From: Gemmatimonadaceae bacterium | GTDB taxonomy: Bacteria; Gemmatimonadota; Gemmatimonadetes; Gemmatimonadales; Gemmatimonadaceae | Direction of reading: 5' to 3' | NCBI GenBank assembly: GCA_020852815.1 | Contig: JADZAN010000001.1 | Location: forward strand, 171,077 to 235,076 | DNA length: 64,000 nucleotides | In this document: positions 56,868-64,000 of the stretch, in pieces | Numbering within the stretch: the first letter of the stretch is position 1 | Layout of the letters: each line of letters opens with the position of its first letter | Notes under the pieces: model-generated | Told to the model about the DNA's origin: nothing | The model's input: only the letters and a program-made list of their open reading frames with translations | Database searches by the model: none | Made by a program: the position numbers and the translations under genes

Positions 56868-57263
56868 CTAGCGCTTGGAGAACTGGAAGCGCTTGCGGGC
56901 GCCGGGGCGCCCCGGCTTCTTGCGCTCGACCGCGCGGGCATCACGCGTGAGCAGTCCCAGGTCGCGCAGCTTGCGGCGGTACGTCTCATCGATGTCGACG
57001 AGCGCGCGGGCCACGGCGAGGCGCAGCGCCCCGGCCTGTCCCGTTTGTCCGCCCCCTTCAACATGCGCCTTGACGTCATAGCGACCGAGGGTGTCGGTCG
57101 CCGTGAACGGCTGCTGGATCGCCGTCACCAGGGTCGGACGGGGGAAGTAGTCGCCGAGGGTACGGCCGTTGACGTCCCACTTGCCCGAGCCGGGCTTCAC
57201 GTACACACGGCAGACCGCTTCCTTGCGGCGGCCAACGGCGTGCATCTGTCCGTTCTCAGCCAT
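56868..57263 (-). CDS. rpsI: 30S ribosomal protein S9
   Basis: S9 contacts P-site tRNA through its C-terminal tail. The 131-residue protein shows GRRKEAVCRVYVKPG, the VEGGGQTGQAGALRLAVARAL core, and the end KKPGRPGARKRFQFSKR. It follows rplM by 2 bases, the universal rplM-rpsI pair. Confidence 0.97.
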   Translation of the reverse strand: MAENGQMHAVGRRKEAVCRVYVKPGSGKWDVNGRTLGDYFPRPTLVTAIQQPFTATDTLGRYDVKAHVEGGGQTGQAGALRLAVARALVDIDETYRRKLRDLGLLTRDARAVERKKPGRPGARKRFQFSKR

Positions 57264-57265
57264 CC

Positions 57266-57712
57266 CTACTCACTCTTGCTGTTGAAGGTCAACGCCGTCG
57301 GCTTCTGGGCGACGTGCGGGTGGTTCGCATCAGCGTACACGCGGAGCTTGAGGCGCAGGACCTGGCGCGCCAGCGCCGACTTCGGGAGCATCCCGTGCAC
57401 CGCCTTCTCGATCACGCGCTCCGGATGGGTCGCGATCATCTTGGAGAACGGCGTGTACTTCTCGTGCCCCATGTAGCCGGTGTGGCGGAAGTACTGCTTC
57501 TGTTCCGCCTTGCGCCCCGTGACCTTCACCTTGGACGCGTTGATGACAATGACGTTGTCACCGGTGTCCATGTGCGGCGTGTAGATCGGCTTGTGCTTGC
57601 CGCGAAGGATCTTCGCGACTTCAGAGGCCAGACGCCCAAGCACCATGCCTTCGGCATCGACGATGTACCACCGCCGGTCGATGTCCTTGGGGGTCGCGGA
57701 AAAAGTCTTCAT
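57266..57712 (-). CDS. rplM: 50S ribosomal protein L13
   Basis: L13 is an early-assembly 23S rRNA binder. The 148-residue protein shows [30 protein letters not shown] and [10 protein letters not shown]. The ATG at 57712 begins [10 protein letters not shown]; upstream open frame is not conserved. It has a strong candidate promoter and a small leader hairpin. Confidence 0.97.
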   Translation of the reverse strand: MKTFSATPKDIDRRWYIVDAEGMVLGRLASEVAKILRGKHKPIYTPHMDTGDNVIVINASKVKVTGRKAEQKQYFRHTGYMGHEKYTPFSKMIATHPERVIEKAVHGMLPKSALARQVLRLKLRVYADANHPHVAQKPTALTFNSKSE

Positions 57713-57772
57713 GATCGGAAACGAATGACGAGGACGACGCTCGGGCGGTGCGCGCCCAGACGTGGCGCATCC

Positions 57773-57788
57773 AGCGCCGAAAGGCGCT
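57773..57788 (-). promoter_or_regulatory. Leader hairpin of rplM-rpsI
   Basis: AGCGCC and GGCGCT form a 6-bp stem with a 4-base loop (UUUC in the transcript), near the predicted 5' end of the mRNA. A role in L13 autoregulation is possible; nothing in the sequence proves it. Confidence 0.35.
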
Positions 57789-57803
57789 TTTTGGCAGACA
57801 TGC

Positions 57804-57832
57804 AACGTAGACAGGGCATGAGGCCATGTCAA
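57804..57832 (-). promoter_or_regulatory. Candidate rplM-rpsI promoter
   Basis: A perfect TTGACA (57827-57832), 17 bp and TACGTT (57804-57809) on the minus strand, about 85 bases from the start codon. This is the best promoter match in the window. Confidence 0.7.
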
Positions 57833-57894
57833 CGGAGCCACCTGCGCGAAATGCCCATCGCATCGCGCTTTACCTCCGCCCGCGTGCGCTGGCC

Positions 57895-58395
57895 TTACGC
57901 GAACTCGACCAGCACCGCCCCCTTCTCGACCGCGCTCCCGGGCTGGGCCAGCACCGCCCGCACCACCCCCGCCGCGGTGCTCCGGAGCTCGTTCTCCATC
58001 TTCATCGCTTCCATCACGACCAGCCCCTGCCCCGCCTCGACGGTGTCACCCACCGCCACCTGGACGCGCACAATCAAGCCGGGCATGGGGGCAACCAGGG
58101 GGCGCGGGCCGGCGGCCGCCGTGCTGGCGTTGGTCAGGTCGCGAATGGTCCGCATGCGCTCGTCCAGCGCCTCGACCTCGAAGCGGTAGCCGTCCATCCA
58201 CAGCGCGTACTTCCCGCGAGCATCGCCGCGGCGGGCGGCCACGCGGTGCATCTCGCTCCCGATCGTGACCAGATGAATGGGAGTCCCCTCCACGTCGGCG
58301 AGGTGCGCCGGCACGAGCTCGCCGTCCACGCGCACGCCGTCAGCCTCCAGGTCGACCTCGAGTCGTTGGCCGTTCACGTCGACGATGTACTTCAC
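57895..58395 (-). CDS. Biotin carboxyl carrier protein of an acyl-CoA carboxylase
   Basis: The 166-residue protein ends in a biotinyl domain (about residues 95-166). The target lysine is in [12 protein letters not shown]. The N-terminal half has the beta-rich fold seen in carriers of propionyl/methylcrotonyl-type carboxylases, not the Ala/Pro linker of AccB. It starts with GTG, directly abutting the RNA methyltransferase stop. With the biotin carboxylase and carboxyltransferase genes upstream it completes a three-subunit enzyme. Confidence 0.9.
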   Translation of the reverse strand: MKYIVDVNGQRLEVDLEADGVRVDGELVPAHLADVEGTPIHLVTIGSEMHRVAARRGDARGKYALWMDGYRFEVEALDERMRTIRDLTNASTAAAGPRPLVAPMPGLIVRVQVAVGDTVEAGQGLVVMEAMKMENELRSTAAGVVRAVLAQPGSAVEKGAVLVEFA

Positions 58396-59796
58396 TCACA
58401 CCTCCGGAACGAGAAGGCACACGGTCTCCACGTGCGCCGTCTGCGGAAACATGTCGTAGGGCTGGACTCGCGCCACCCGGTACGAGGGGAGTCGCGCCAC
58501 GTCGCGGGCGAGCGTCGCCGGATTGCAGCTGACGTAGACGATGCGGGCCCCGCCACCCCCTGCGAGATCGTGCGCGGCCGCGTCGCGCGTCGCTCCCTCG
58601 CGCGTCGCTCCCTCGCGCGGTGTCTCGCGCGATGTCTCGCGCGATGCCGCCAGCGACGCCTCGAGCGACGCACAGACGCGCGCGTCGACGCCGGTGCGAG
58701 GTGGATTGAGAATCACCACGTCGGCGGGGAGGTGATGCGCGATCACGTCCTCGACCCGGGCGCAGATGGCGCGCGAGGGGGGCTCGAGCCGGCGCGCGGA
58801 GTGCGCCGATGCCTCGCGGTCCAGCTCGATCGCCGTCACGCGGAGTCCAGCCTGGGCGAGCACGGCGGCGGTATCCCCCACGCCGGCGTAGGCGTCGACC
58901 ACCGTCGCCGGCCGTTGCTCCTGCACCCACGACACCACATCGGCGTGCAAACGCTCGGCAACAGGTGAATTGACCTGCTCGAACGAGGCCGCCGGACGAT
59001 CGGGGTCGACGTCGAGCACATCATGCACTCGAGCGTCCTGGTCCGTCCACCGCACGACGCTGAACGAGGGGAGGCGCCCCGCGAAGTCACGCGCATGGGC
59101 CCACGACTTCACCCCTTCGAGGACGAAGGCGAGCGAATCGCCCGCCAGGCGCACGGCGCCGCGCAGTTCCCCGATGCGGGGGAGATCCCCTTCGGCCGCC
59201 ATCACCTCGCGCCACCCCGCCACCACCTTCGGGTGTGTGATGGGGCACTCCTCCAGCGTGAAGACGCGGTCCACGTCGTCCCACTGGTGGAGCCCGGCGC
59301 GCCAGTGGCCGGCGTCGTTTCGCAGCGTCAGCGTGAGCTTGTTCCGATAGCCCCACGCCTCCGGCGACGGGACGAGCGGCGGGACATCGACCGGCCGTCG
59401 CGCGATGCGCGCGAAGGCGTCGGCGACGATGCGGCGCTTGGCCTCGCGCTGCGCCTCGATGTCCAGGTGTTGCAGCTGACACCCCCCGCAGCGATCGCCT
59501 TCGTAGTGGCGACAGCGTGCCGCGATGCGGTGCGGCCCGGGCTCGACGATGGTCCGCAGGCGCCCATGCCCCAGGCGGTCTTTCCGGACGTAGGTGAAGT
59601 CGGCGACATCGCCAGGTGCAGTGCGCGGCACGAAGACGGCGAGCCCATCGACGCGCGCCACCCCCGCCCCGCCAGCAGCAATGGACTCCACGCGCGCGGT
59701 CGCGCGCACGGGCGGCGCGCCGGGGGGCGGCGCCCCGCGTCGCGTGGGGGTCCGCCCCCCCTTTCCCGCGCGCGCGTCGAAACGACGGTGCGTCAC
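58396..59796 (-). CDS. RlmD/TrmA-family 23S rRNA or tRNA m5U methyltransferase
   Basis: This SAM-dependent uridine C5-methyltransferase has 466 residues. It has an N-terminal TRAM domain (about residues 30-85), Fe-S cysteines in CRHYEGDRCGGC with a fourth in EECPITHP, and a Rossmann domain with DAYAGVGDTA. NPPRTG replaces the usual DPPR, and the catalytic Cys is in YVSCNPAT. A 35-residue low-complexity insertion lies between NPPRTG and YVSCN. It starts with GTG, 4 bases after accC. Whether it modifies rRNA or tRNA is uncertain. Confidence 0.88.
   Translation of the reverse strand: MTHRRFDARAGKGGRTPTRRGAPPPGAPPVRATARVESIAAGGAGVARVDGLAVFVPRTAPGDVADFTYVRKDRLGHGRLRTIVEPGPHRIAARCRHYEGDRCGGCQLQHLDIEAQREAKRRIVADAFARIARRPVDVPPLVPSPEAWGYRNKLTLTLRNDAGHWRAGLHQWDDVDRVFTLEECPITHPKVVAGWREVMAAEGDLPRIGELRGAVRLAGDSLAFVLEGVKSWAHARDFAGRLPSFSVVRWTDQDARVHDVLDVDPDRPAASFEQVNSPVAERLHADVVSWVQEQRPATVVDAYAGVGDTAAVLAQAGLRVTAIELDREASAHSARRLEPPSRAICARVEDVIAHHLPADVVILNPPRTGVDARVCASLEASLAASRETSRETPREGATREGATRDAAAHDLAGGGGARIVYVSCNPATLARDVARLPSYRVARVQPYDMFPQTAHVETVCLLVPEV
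58583..58645. repeat. Tandem micro-repeats inside the methyltransferase gene
   Basis: A duplicated 15-base unit (TCGCGCGTCGCTCCC) and a duplicated 12-base unit (TGTCTCGCGCGA) encode the REGAT.REGAT and SRETSRET segments of the low-complexity insertion. They suggest recent slippage growth. Confidence 0.8.
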
Positions 59797-59800
59797 GGGA

Positions 59801-61393
59801 CTAGCGCAGCCCCTCACGGCGCGCAGCGAGGCGCCACGCGTCGGTGGATGGAGATGACGGCCCGCTGGCAGAGACTGCGGCGCCGGCCGACGCGCCCGAT
59901 CCGCTCGCGGCACCACCGCCGGCGCCGGCGCCGTTCGTGGCCGCGGGCGCAGCACCGGCGCCACGGCGCGGGGTGGCGCGATCGCGATCGGCAAGGAGCG
60001 CAGCGGCAATGGCGGCGGCGCGCACGCGCGCGCGCGGCGCGGCCGGTGCCACCAGCTCCGGGAGGCGGCGCTCCAGCCACTGGATCTCGATCGCCCCGCG
60101 CCGGAACTCCTCGTCTTCCATGACGCGCAGGTGAAACTCCCGCGACGACTCGATGCCGACGATGGTGAGTTCGCTCAGGGCGCGGTGCATGCGGGCGATG
60201 GCCTGGTCGCGCGTGGCCCCCCACACGATGAGCTTGGCGAGCATGGGGTCGTAGTGCAGCCCGACCGTCGACCCCGACTCGATCCCGCCGTCCCAGCGGA
60301 CGCCCGGGCCAGCCGGCAGGTGCAAGTACTCGATGCGACCGGTGCTGGGGAGAAAGCCGTTGGCCGGGTCCTCGGAGGTGATGCGGCACTCGATGGCCCA
60401 CCCGCGCGGGGTGATGTCGGCGGGGAACGGGAGGCGCTCGCCAGCCGCAATTCGCAGCTGCCACTGCACCAGGTCGATTCCCGTGACCAGCTCGGTGACC
60501 GGGTGCTCGACCTGGAGGCGCGTGTTCATCTCCAGGAAGTAGAAGTCGCCATTGCGATCGAGGAGGAACTCGCACGTCCCGGCGTTCACGTAGCCGGCGG
60601 CGCGGGCGGCGGCGACGGCGGTCTCGCCCATGCGGCGCCGCAGTTCCGGCGTGACCGCGACCGAGGGCGCCTCCTCGATCATCTTCTGGTGGCGACGCTG
60701 CACGGAGCACTCGCGCTCACCTAACGAGAGCACCGTCCCGTGCTGGTCGGCCAGCACCTGGATCTCCACGTGGCGCGGCCCCTCGATGTACTTCTCGAGG
60801 TAGACCGCGTCGTCGCCGAAGGCGTTCTTCGCCTCGCGCCGCGCCGAGTCGAGCGCCCCCTCCAGCTCGCGCGGCTCGCGCACCACGCGCATCCCCTTTC
60901 CGCCACCTCCCGCCGCCGCCTTGAGCAACACGGGGTAGCCGAAGCGAGCCGCGAGGTCGGCCGCCTCGCGTGCGTCCGACAGCGCCTCGGTCGTCCCGGG
61001 AACGACGGGGACGCCAGCCCGGATGGCCAACTGGCGCGCCGACGTCTTTGACCCCATCGCGGCGATCGCCTCGGCGGGGGGGCCGATGAAGACGAGTCCC
61101 GAGTCGCGCACCAGGCGAGCGAACCACTCGCGTTCGGAGAGGAAGCCGTAGCCGGGATGAATGGCCTGCGCCCCCACCTGCTTCGCCGCTTCGACAATAC
61201 GCTCACCGACCAGGTACGACTCGCTCGACGGTGCCGCGCCGATGTGCACCGCCTCGTCGGCCTCTCGCACGTGCGGCGCCTGCGCGTCGGCATCGGAGTA
61301 CACGGCCACCGAGGTGATCCCCAGTTCCTGGCACGCGCGGATGATGCGCAAGGCGATCTCGCCGCGGTTGGCGACCAATACCTTGGTGAACAT
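59801..61393 (-). CDS. accC: Biotin carboxylase subunit of an acyl-CoA carboxylase
   Basis: This enzyme carboxylates carrier-bound biotin with ATP and bicarbonate. The 530-residue protein has the KVLVANRGEIALRIIRA start, the ATP-grasp glycine loop AAGGGGKGMR, CSVQRRHQKMIEEAP, and EMNTRLQVEHPVTE with the catalytic residues. The core ends near residue 450. The last 75 residues are an Ala/Gly/Ser-rich tail without known motif. The neighbouring carrier and carboxyltransferase suggest it serves propionyl-CoA or a similar acyl-CoA, and perhaps acetyl-CoA too. Confidence 0.94.
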   Translation of the reverse strand: MFTKVLVANRGEIALRIIRACQELGITSVAVYSDADAQAPHVREADEAVHIGAAPSSESYLVGERIVEAAKQVGAQAIHPGYGFLSEREWFARLVRDSGLVFIGPPAEAIAAMGSKTSARQLAIRAGVPVVPGTTEALSDAREAADLAARFGYPVLLKAAAGGGGKGMRVVREPRELEGALDSARREAKNAFGDDAVYLEKYIEGPRHVEIQVLADQHGTVLSLGERECSVQRRHQKMIEEAPSVAVTPELRRRMGETAVAAARAAGYVNAGTCEFLLDRNGDFYFLEMNTRLQVEHPVTELVTGIDLVQWQLRIAAGERLPFPADITPRGWAIECRITSEDPANGFLPSTGRIEYLHLPAGPGVRWDGGIESGSTVGLHYDPMLAKLIVWGATRDQAIARMHRALSELTIVGIESSREFHLRVMEDEEFRRGAIEIQWLERRLPELVAPAAPRARVRAAAIAAALLADRDRATPRRGAGAAPAATNGAGAGGGAASGSGASAGAAVSASGPSSPSTDAWRLAARREGLR

Positions 61394-61394
61394 C

Positions 61395-61434
61395 AGAAGA
61401 CGAGAGGACGGGAAGACGAGAAGACGAGGGACGG
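61395..61434. repeat. Degenerate GACGAGA/GACGGGA repeat
   Basis: Loose purine units (AGAAGACGAGAGGACGGGA type) fill the 44-base space between the carboxyltransferase and biotin carboxylase genes. They resemble the GGGAGAC family but are more diverged. Confidence 0.5.
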
Positions 61435-61437
61435 CAT

Positions 61438-62988
61438 CTAGAGCGGGAGGTTGCCGTGCTTGCGCGGCGGGTTGCGATCTCGCTTGCCTTGCAGCGTCTC
61501 GAGCGCATCGATGAGGCGCGGGCGGGTGTCGCGCGGGTCGATGATGTCGTCGAGGAAGCCGCGCGACGCCGCCACGTAGGGATTGGCGAACTTCTGCGTG
61601 TACTCGGCCACGCGCTCGTCCATCGCCTTCTGCGGATCGTTGGACTCGGCGATTTCCTTGCGGAAGAGGATCTCGACGGCGCCCTTGGGTCCCATCACCG
61701 CGATCTCGGCCGTGGGCCAGGCCACGTTGAAGTCACCGCGGATGTGCTTCGAGCTCATCACGTCGTACGCGCCGCCGTACGCCTTGCGCGTGATGACGGT
61801 GAGCTTGGGGACCGTCGCCTCGCAGTACGCGTAGAGGAGCTTGGCCCCGTGGCGGATGATCCCGCCGTGCTCCTGGGCCACGCCGGGAAGGAAGCCCGGG
61901 ACGTCCTCGAAGGTCACGATGGGGATGTTGAAGGCGTCGCAGAAACGGACAAAGCGCGCCGCCTTCACCGAGGCGTTGATGTCGAGGACACCCGCCAGCA
62001 CCGCGGGCTGGTTGGCGACGATCCCGACGCTGAAACCGCCCAAATGCGCAAAGCCGACGACGATGTTGCCGGCGTAGTCGCGATGGACCTCGTAGAATTC
62101 GCCGTCGTCGACCACGCGCCGGATGACGTCGTGGATGTCATACGGCTTGTTCGGGTTGTCGGGCACCAGGTCGAGCAGCGCCTCGTCGCGGCGATCGCGC
62201 GGGTCGCGAGCGCTCCCGCGCGGGGGATCGTCCAGATTGTTCTGCGGGATGTAGCGGAAGAGATCTCGAATGCCCTGCAGGCATTGCAGCTCGGAGTCGT
62301 GCGCGAAGTGCGCCACCCCCGAGGTGCCGGCGTGGGCATCGGCCCCGCCGAGCTGCTCCATCGTCACGTCCTCGTGCGTCACCGTCTTCACGACGTTGGG
62401 CCCGGTGACGAACATGTACGACGAGCCGCGCACCATGTAGACGAAGTCGGTGATGGCGGGGGAGTACACGGCGCCTCCGGCGCATGGCCCGAGGATGGCC
62501 GAGACCTGCGGGACGACGCCGGAGGCCATCGTGTTGCGCAGGAAGATATCCGCGTAGCCGCCTAACGACACGACCCCTTCCTGGATGCGTGCGCCGCCGG
62601 AGTCGTTGAGGCCGATGACCGGGGCGCCGTTGCGCACGGCGAGGTCCATCACCTTGCAGATCTTTTCGGCGAACGTCTCGGAGAGCGAGCCGCCAAAGAC
62701 GGTGAAGTCCTGCGAGAAGACGTAGACCAGCCGCCCCTCGATGCGTCCGTGGCCGGTCACGACGCCATCGCCGTAGACCACCTGCGCCTCGAGCCCGAAG
62801 TCGGTGGAGCGGTGGGTGACAAAGCGGTCGTACTCGACGAACGACCCTTCGTCGAGGAGGATGTCGAGGCGCTCGCGGGCCGAGAGCTTTCCCTTGTCGT
62901 GTTGGGCCTTGATGCGGGCGGGGCCGCCTCCCTGCTCCGACTCGGCGCGGCGGCGCTCGAGGAGCTCGAGTTTTTCGCGCATGCTCAT
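61438..62988 (-). CDS. pccB: Acyl-CoA carboxylase carboxyltransferase (propionyl/methylmalonyl type)
   Basis: The beta subunit transfers CO2 from biotin to an acyl-CoA. The 516-residue protein has both crotonase-like halves: [16 protein letters not shown] and [15 protein letters not shown] in the first, and [24 protein letters not shown] with [14 protein letters not shown] in the second. The C-terminal [17 protein letters not shown] follows. These favour propionyl-CoA or a broad acyl-CoA substrate. It starts with ATG 62988, just after rpsA and its hairpin. Confidence 0.93.
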   Translation of the reverse strand: MSMREKLELLERRRAESEQGGGPARIKAQHDKGKLSARERLDILLDEGSFVEYDRFVTHRSTDFGLEAQVVYGDGVVTGHGRIEGRLVYVFSQDFTVFGGSLSETFAEKICKVMDLAVRNGAPVIGLNDSGGARIQEGVVSLGGYADIFLRNTMASGVVPQVSAILGPCAGGAVYSPAITDFVYMVRGSSYMFVTGPNVVKTVTHEDVTMEQLGGADAHAGTSGVAHFAHDSELQCLQGIRDLFRYIPQNNLDDPPRGSARDPRDRRDEALLDLVPDNPNKPYDIHDVIRRVVDDGEFYEVHRDYAGNIVVGFAHLGGFSVGIVANQPAVLAGVLDINASVKAARFVRFCDAFNIPIVTFEDVPGFLPGVAQEHGGIIRHGAKLLYAYCEATVPKLTVITRKAYGGAYDVMSSKHIRGDFNVAWPTAEIAVMGPKGAVEILFRKEIAESNDPQKAMDERVAEYTQKFANPYVAASRGFLDDIIDPRDTRPRLIDALETLQGKRDRNPPRKHGNLPL

Positions 62989-63007
62989 GGGCGCGTAAGG
63001 TAGTGTA

Positions 63008-63044
63008 CCACGCCCCCGGGAGCACGGGGCTCCCGGGGGCGTGG
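63008..63044 (-). terminator. Strong hairpin between rpsA and the carboxyltransferase gene
   Basis: A perfect 16-bp stem (63008-63023 with 63029-63044) with a 5-base loop lies between two co-directional genes. No U-run follows on the minus strand, so it may protect the rpsA mRNA end or act with Rho rather than terminate intrinsically. Confidence 0.55.
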
Positions 63045-63076
63045 GCGAACGTTTGGCGCCAGCTGCGGCGCGGCCG

Positions 63077-64000
63077 TTACTCGTCGATCGGAAGCTCCGT
63101 CGGGATCTCGCCGACCACGTCGCCGTCCTCGGTGTGGATCTTGGACGGCGTTTCCGGCTTGGGCGGCTGCTCTTCCGGGATGGCCGTGACGGTGAGGACG
63201 ATGCGGCGGTGGATCGGATCGACTTCGACGACGCGCAGGTCGAGGTTCATCCCTTCCCAGCAGACGTCGGCGGGGGAGGTGATGGCCTTGTCGGCCGGGA
63301 GGTGCGAGAGCGGGACGAAGCCTTCGATGTCGTTGCCGATGTCGACGACGACGCCCTTCTCCATCAGGCGCACGACGCGGCCGCGGAGCTCGGTGCCGAC
63401 CGGGTAGGTCTCGCCGATGCGGAGCCACGGATCCTCGCTGGCCTGCTTGAGGCCTAACGAGATGCGCTTGTTCTCGGCGTCGATGTTGAGGATCACGACG
63501 TCCACCGTATCACCCTTCTTGACCACTTCCGACGGGTGCTGGACGCGCTTGGTCCACGACATGTCGGAGATGTGGATGAGCCCATCGATGCCGGGCTCGA
63601 TCTCGACGAAGGCGCCGAACGACGTGAGGTTGCGGACCTTGCCGGAGAGGCGCGTGCCGACCGGGTACTTGAGCGGCAGCACCATCCACGGATCCTGCTC
63701 CGTCTGCTTCATGCCGAGCGAGATCTTCTCCTCGTTCGGGTCGACCTTGAGGACCACAGCCTCGATGGTCTCGCCGATGGAGACGATCTTCGACGGATGG
63801 CGGACGTTGCGGGTCCACGACATCTCGCTGATGTGCACGAGCCCTTCGATGCCGGGCTCGAGCTCGATGAAGGCGCCGTAGTTGGTGATCGAGACGACCT
63901 TGCCGGCGACGCGCGTGCCGACCGGGTACTTCTCGATGACGTCCTTCCACGGATACGGCTGCAGCTGCTTGAGGCCTAACGAGATGCGCTCGCGCTCCCA
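63077..64000 (-). CDS. rpsA: 30S ribosomal protein S1 (C-terminal part)
   Basis: S1 binds mRNA at the 30S platform. The visible 307 residues hold at least three complete S1 domains, each with the pattern G.V......GAFVE.EPGI.GL.HISDMSW and a K.ISLG.KQ end, plus part of a fourth at the window edge. The C-terminal 30 residues are acidic. The N-terminus lies beyond base 64000. It heads the acyl-CoA carboxylase genes on the same strand. Confidence 0.95.
   Translation of the reverse strand, partial: WERERISLGLKQLQPYPWKDVIEKYPVGTRVAGKVVSITNYGAFIELEPGIEGLVHISEMSWTRNVRHPSKIVSIGETIEAVVLKVDPNEEKISLGMKQTEQDPWMVLPLKYPVGTRLSGKVRNLTSFGAFVEIEPGIDGLIHISDMSWTKRVQHPSEVVKKGDTVDVVILNIDAENKRISLGLKQASEDPWLRIGETYPVGTELRGRVVRLMEKGVVVDIGNDIEGFVPLSHLPADKAITSPADVCWEGMNLDLRVVEVDPIHRRIVLTVTAIPEEQPPKPETPSKIHTEDGDVVGEIPTELPIDE

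Overview
The window reads as the chromosome of a high-GC, Gram-negative-type bacterium. The most likely group is Gemmatimonadota, judged from overall protein resemblance and gene order; this is an inference, since no 16S rRNA gene lies here. Almost all of it is housekeeping sequence. I see no prophage, insertion sequence, CRISPR array or tRNA gene.

Layout, left to right. (1) 1-4624: trpF (cut by the window edge) and trpC, then lexA on the opposite strand, then trpD and a GAF/coiled-coil protein translationally coupled to trpD. (2) 4731-15935: one tightly packed plus-strand operon, truA-htrA-purB-purC-psd-pssA-purS-purQ-Zn-ribbon-purL-purF, with many ATGA or GTGA overlaps; it mixes purine synthesis with phosphatidylethanolamine synthesis. 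Pyruvate phosphate dikinase follows. (3) 18765-24944, minus strand: an octaheme c-type cytochrome lipoprotein with HEAT/TPR-like repeats, metC, tmRNA, larB and dusB. (4) 25127-29832: a lone PTS EIIA protein (plus), then a small membrane protein, a MATE transporter, guaA and a YfcE-like phosphodiesterase (minus). (5) 29832-41862, minus: lysA-proS-hisS-folC-accD-rodA-pbp2-mreD-mreC-mreB, joining translation, lysine, folate and lipid genes to the rod-shape machinery. (6) 42225-47866, minus: dut, ald, an M16 peptidase, pnp and rpsO, followed by a plus-strand PknB-like kinase. (7) 49655-57712, minus: a secreted small protein, rseP, dxr, cdsA, frr, pyrH, tsf, rpsB, rpsI and rplM. This is the familiar translation/envelope cluster, but uppS is missing from its usual place. 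(8) 57895-64000, minus: a biotin-dependent acyl-CoA carboxylase (carrier, biotin carboxylase, carboxyltransferase) with an RNA methyltransferase gene inside it, behind rpsA.

Three patterns cut across the genes. First, the 8-mer GCCTAACG/CGTTAGGC occurs about 24 times, roughly ten times the composition expectation, in more than one reading frame. Second, a polypurine/polypyrimidine repeat built on GGGAGAC/GTCTCCC sits between genes at several loci and forms an inverted pair between rpsI and rpsB. Third, several hand-found promoters share a -10 of the form TAnnTT at 16-17 bp from a TTG-type -35; two of these (truA, dusB) would give leaderless mRNAs.

All product calls come from reading motifs and overall protein resemblance by eye. 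Start codons were chosen from overlaps, family length and upstream signals.
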